Shown here piece by piece: positions 13,354 to 15,184 of a stretch of DNA of 15,184 nucleotides. The DNA comes from an uncultured Granulicatella sp. GTDB lineage: Bacteria; Bacillota; Bacilli; Lactobacillales; Aerococcaceae. The position numbers were made by a program, and so were the translations under genes. The notes under the pieces are model-generated. The model was not told the origin of the DNA, did no database searches, and saw only the letters and a program-made list of their open reading frames with translations. Numbering within the stretch: the stretch's first letter is position 1; every line of letters begins with the position of its first letter. The stretch covers positions 1 through 15,184 of the forward strand of contig CALIJD010000251.1 of NCBI GenBank assembly GCA_938017885.1, given 5' to 3'.

Positions 13354-14826
13354 ATGAAAGGAAAAACATGGACCCGGTTGCAACAGTTCATCGTTGCAAT
13401 CAGCGCTATTCTCATGGGAATGAGCGGTTATTTAACCATTACACAAGGAACATTATTTGGACTAGCAGCACCGACCGTTTCCATTCTGTCCATCTTCTTT
13501 AGCAGCCTTCTGCTTTGGCTATTTGTCGCAACGGACTGGCCGAGTGTTCTCTGCAACGTGATGTTAGGCATCGGGATGCTTCCCGGAGTCAATTACTCTC
13601 AAATTTTTACTTTGTCGTTTGGGAATACAACCTTTGTTTTTTTACTATTTACATTTTTAATAACTTACGCTTTGGAACAAACGCCCGCACTTAGACGTTT
13701 TGTCGCGCGTGCACTCGGCAGCTCCTTTGCAGGGAAGTCTCCTTGGCATTTTATCGGGGCCTTTTACGCCAGCGTACTTGCAATTAGTCTCTTTATTTCG
13801 CCGACGATTCTCTTTATGATTGTCTTCCCGATTTACGAGGAAATCATGGCAGTTCTAGGATTTAAAAAAGGAGATAGAGAAGCTTCCATTTTATTAATTG
13901 TTCTATTCTCGACAATTGCCATCGGAACTGCGATGACACCAATCAATCACGTCTTTTCAGTAACGGCGATGGCACTCTATAAGACGGCAACGGGAATTGC
14001 GATTTCCAACGCGCAATATATGATGATTGGAATTCCAGCCGGACTCGTGCTCTTTATCGCGATGGGAGTTGTTCTTAGAACCGTTTGGAGAGTGGATTTA
14101 TCCCAAGTAGAAATGAAACAAATGACCTCGCTAGAAAATTTACCACCAAAAAATAGACGTGAGAAAGCAACGGTCCTTATTTTTATGAGTGTTGTCCTTC
14201 TATGGGTTCTTCCAGAGCTAATCGGAGGAGTACTACCTGACGTGGCTACATTCTTAAAAGGCGCTGGAATGGCATTTCCTCCGATGGTTGGAGTAATTCT
14301 ATTAGCGATTCTATCATTTGAAGGGAAACCACTTCTATCCATTCAAGAAGGCTTACAAAAGGGCGTGTACTGGCCAAGTATGTTCTTAGTGGGGGCAACA
14401 TTGAGTATGGGCACATTAATTACGAAACCTGAATTTGGGGTGATTAGCTTACTCGAAAGCTCGTTAGTACCTCTATTTGCGACCCTTTCGCCATTATTGG
14501 TTGTGATTATCTTTGTATTGTGGGCAGGTTTTCAAACAAATGTCTCTTCAAACTTAGTCACCGTTTCGGTTGTAACAACGGTGTTAACGACTGTTTATGC
14601 TACAGGATCTATTGAAGTTCAAGCTGGAACGATTGCCTGCCTGATTGGGTTCATGGCGAGCCTGGCGTTTATGACACCACCATCAATGCCTTATGTAGCC
14701 ATTTCGGTTGGTTCTGGATGGACGAACGCAAAAGATACATTTCTTTATGGGGGAGTTTTATTCTTGCTTAGTGCGATTAGTGCCATTGTTATCGGCTATC
14801 CATTAGGAGTCTTTTTTGGAATTTAG
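13354..14826 (+). CDS. SLC13/DASS-type sodium:anion symporter family permease
   Basis: The ATG at 13354 has GAGGTG at 13343-13348. The product has 490 residues with about eleven to twelve hydrophobic segments and no signal peptide beyond the first membrane helix. Family-like features are the paired half-repeats: SPTILFMIVFPIYEEIMAVLG in the first half, and FQTNVSSNLVTVSVVTTVL (SN motif) with FMTPPSMPYVAISVGSG in the second half. Members of this family move di- and tricarboxylates or sulfate with Na+, or exchange them. Substrate here cannot be told. The stop overlaps the ribosome-binding site of the chorismate mutase gene, so the two are co-transcribed. Confidence 0.8.
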   Translation: MKGKTWTRLQQFIVAISAILMGMSGYLTITQGTLFGLAAPTVSILSIFFSSLLLWLFVATDWPSVLCNVMLGIGMLPGVNYSQIFTLSFGNTTFVFLLFTFLITYALEQTPALRRFVARALGSSFAGKSPWHFIGAFYASVLAISLFISPTILFMIVFPIYEEIMAVLGFKKGDREASILLIVLFSTIAIGTAMTPINHVFSVTAMALYKTATGIAISNAQYMMIGIPAGLVLFIAMGVVLRTVWRVDLSQVEMKQMTSLENLPPKNRREKATVLIFMSVVLLWVLPELIGGVLPDVATFLKGAGMAFPPMVGVILLAILSFEGKPLLSIQEGLQKGVYWPSMFLVGATLSMGTLITKPEFGVISLLESSLVPLFATLSPLLVVIIFVLWAGFQTNVSSNLVTVSVVTTVLTTVYATGSIEVQAGTIACLIGFMASLAFMTPPSMPYVAISVGSGWTNAKDTFLYGGVLFLLSAISAIVIGYPLGVFFGI

Positions 14827-14836
14827 GAGGTTTTAG

Positions 14837-15103
14837 ATGTTAGACAAACAACGTGCAGAAATTGATGTCATCGACCGCGAAATTGTCTCTCTTTTTGAAA
14901 GACGAATGCAAGTCGTTATGGATGTTGCTCGAATTAAAAAGGAAAATGGGATTGCCATTTTCGATGCCAGTCGTGAAAAAGAAGTGATTGCCAAGGTGCA
15001 GTCGTATTTGAAAGATGCCACATTGAAAGAAGAGTTGGCAGAAGCGTACGAGACTTTGATGAAAGTTTCAAAGGACTATCAACAAAAACAAATAAAAGCA
15101 TAA
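14837..15103 (+). CDS. Chorismate mutase, AroQ type, stand-alone
   Basis: Converts chorismate to prephenate, the entry step to Phe and Tyr. The ATG at 14837 has AGGAGG at 14825-14830, overlapping the stop of the permease. The product has 88 residues, the size of a single AroQ domain, all helical. Active-site residues line up with the E. coli enzyme: Arg6, Arg22/23, Lys34, Asp43, Arg46, Glu47, and Ser78 with Gln82 at the right four-residue spacing. It is not fused to DAHP synthase or prephenate dehydratase. Co-transcription with an anion permease is unusual. Confidence 0.92.
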   Translation: MLDKQRAEIDVIDREIVSLFERRMQVVMDVARIKKENGIAIFDASREKEVIAKVQSYLKDATLKEELAEAYETLMKVSKDYQQKQIKA

Positions 15104-15105
15104 AT

Positions 15106-15138
15106 CGTGAGTGAAGCGGATTCCTTCGAATGCTCACG
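15106..15138 (+). other. Hairpin after chorismate mutase gene
   Basis: CGTGAG (15106-15111) pairs with CTCACG (15133-15138); GAAG/CTTC can form inside. No clean T-run follows, so a terminator role is doubtful. The inner sequence resembles the segment after tyrS (8167-8183). Confidence 0.45.
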
Positions 15139-15164
15139 GATGTCTTTATATGAACTGTTACAGG

Positions 15165-15184
15165 GCACCGGTTCGAGTCGGTGC
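15165..15184 (+). other. Hairpin at window edge
   Basis: GCACCG (15165-15170) and CGGTGC (15179-15184) pair around an 8-base loop GTTCGAGT. The structure may continue beyond the window; a terminator cannot be excluded. It looks like a tRNA T-arm at first sight but the loop is 8 bases and no D- or anticodon arm precedes it. Confidence 0.4.

Noticed and set aside
15161..15184. Possible tRNA T-arm (GGTTCGAGT) at the right edge
   Set aside because: The loop is 8 bases when the stem is paired, and the bases upstream show no D-arm or anticodon arm.
1..15184. CRISPR array, rRNA, prophage or complete insertion sequence
   Set aside because: No regularly spaced repeats, rRNA sequence, transposase, integrase or phage genes are visible.

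Overview
The window looks like chromosomal DNA from a low-GC Firmicute, most likely a lactic-acid bacterium of the order Lactobacillales. Strong AGGAGG-type ribosome-binding sites, TTGACA/TATAAT-like promoters, many rho-independent terminators, two T-box leaders, an FMN riboswitch with a terminator, and a WalR/VicR-type box all point that way. Protein flavour (RibU, LacC-like kinase, PcsB-like CHAP protein, YehR-type lipoprotein) would suit Carnobacteriaceae, but genus and species cannot be fixed from the sequence alone.

Region 1 (1-2380) holds two tandem paralogues. The first is cut by the window start. The second is a complete 453-residue protein whose N-terminal part resembles the beta-barrel domain 2 of translation GTPases and whose C-terminal two thirds look like SseB-type domains. 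A perfect 52-bp palindrome with ends like those of some IS3-family elements lies between them.

Region 2 (2380-4571) starts with a possible small RNA unit that has its own promoter and a strong terminator. It is followed by queG and trmL, which overlap and both act on tRNA position 34, and then by an easily missed 51-residue membrane protein.

Region 3 (4574-8151) is argS then tyrS, each with its own promoter, T-box leader (specifiers CGC for Arg and TAC for Tyr) and leader terminator. Each synthetase should therefore be induced separately by its own uncharged tRNA.

Region 4 (8152-8997) is about 850 bases with no credible gene between convergent tyrS and lacC. It carries the tyrS terminator and a series of hairpins, ending in a 187-bp nested, cloverleaf-like inverted repeat at 8800-8986. 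This is the least explained part of the window.

Region 5 (8998-12270) has a lacC-like tagatose-6-phosphate kinase on the minus strand. Divergent from it is a secreted coiled-coil/CHAP cell-wall hydrolase of the PcsB type with a perfect WalR/VicR box upstream, followed by a small YehR-family (DUF1307) lipoprotein with its own promoter and terminator.

Region 6 (12300-15184) has an FMN riboswitch controlling ribU (riboflavin uptake), then an SLC13/DASS-type anion permease closely coupled to a stand-alone AroQ chorismate mutase. The window ends in two hairpins, one of which shares an 11-base string with the 8800-8986 element.
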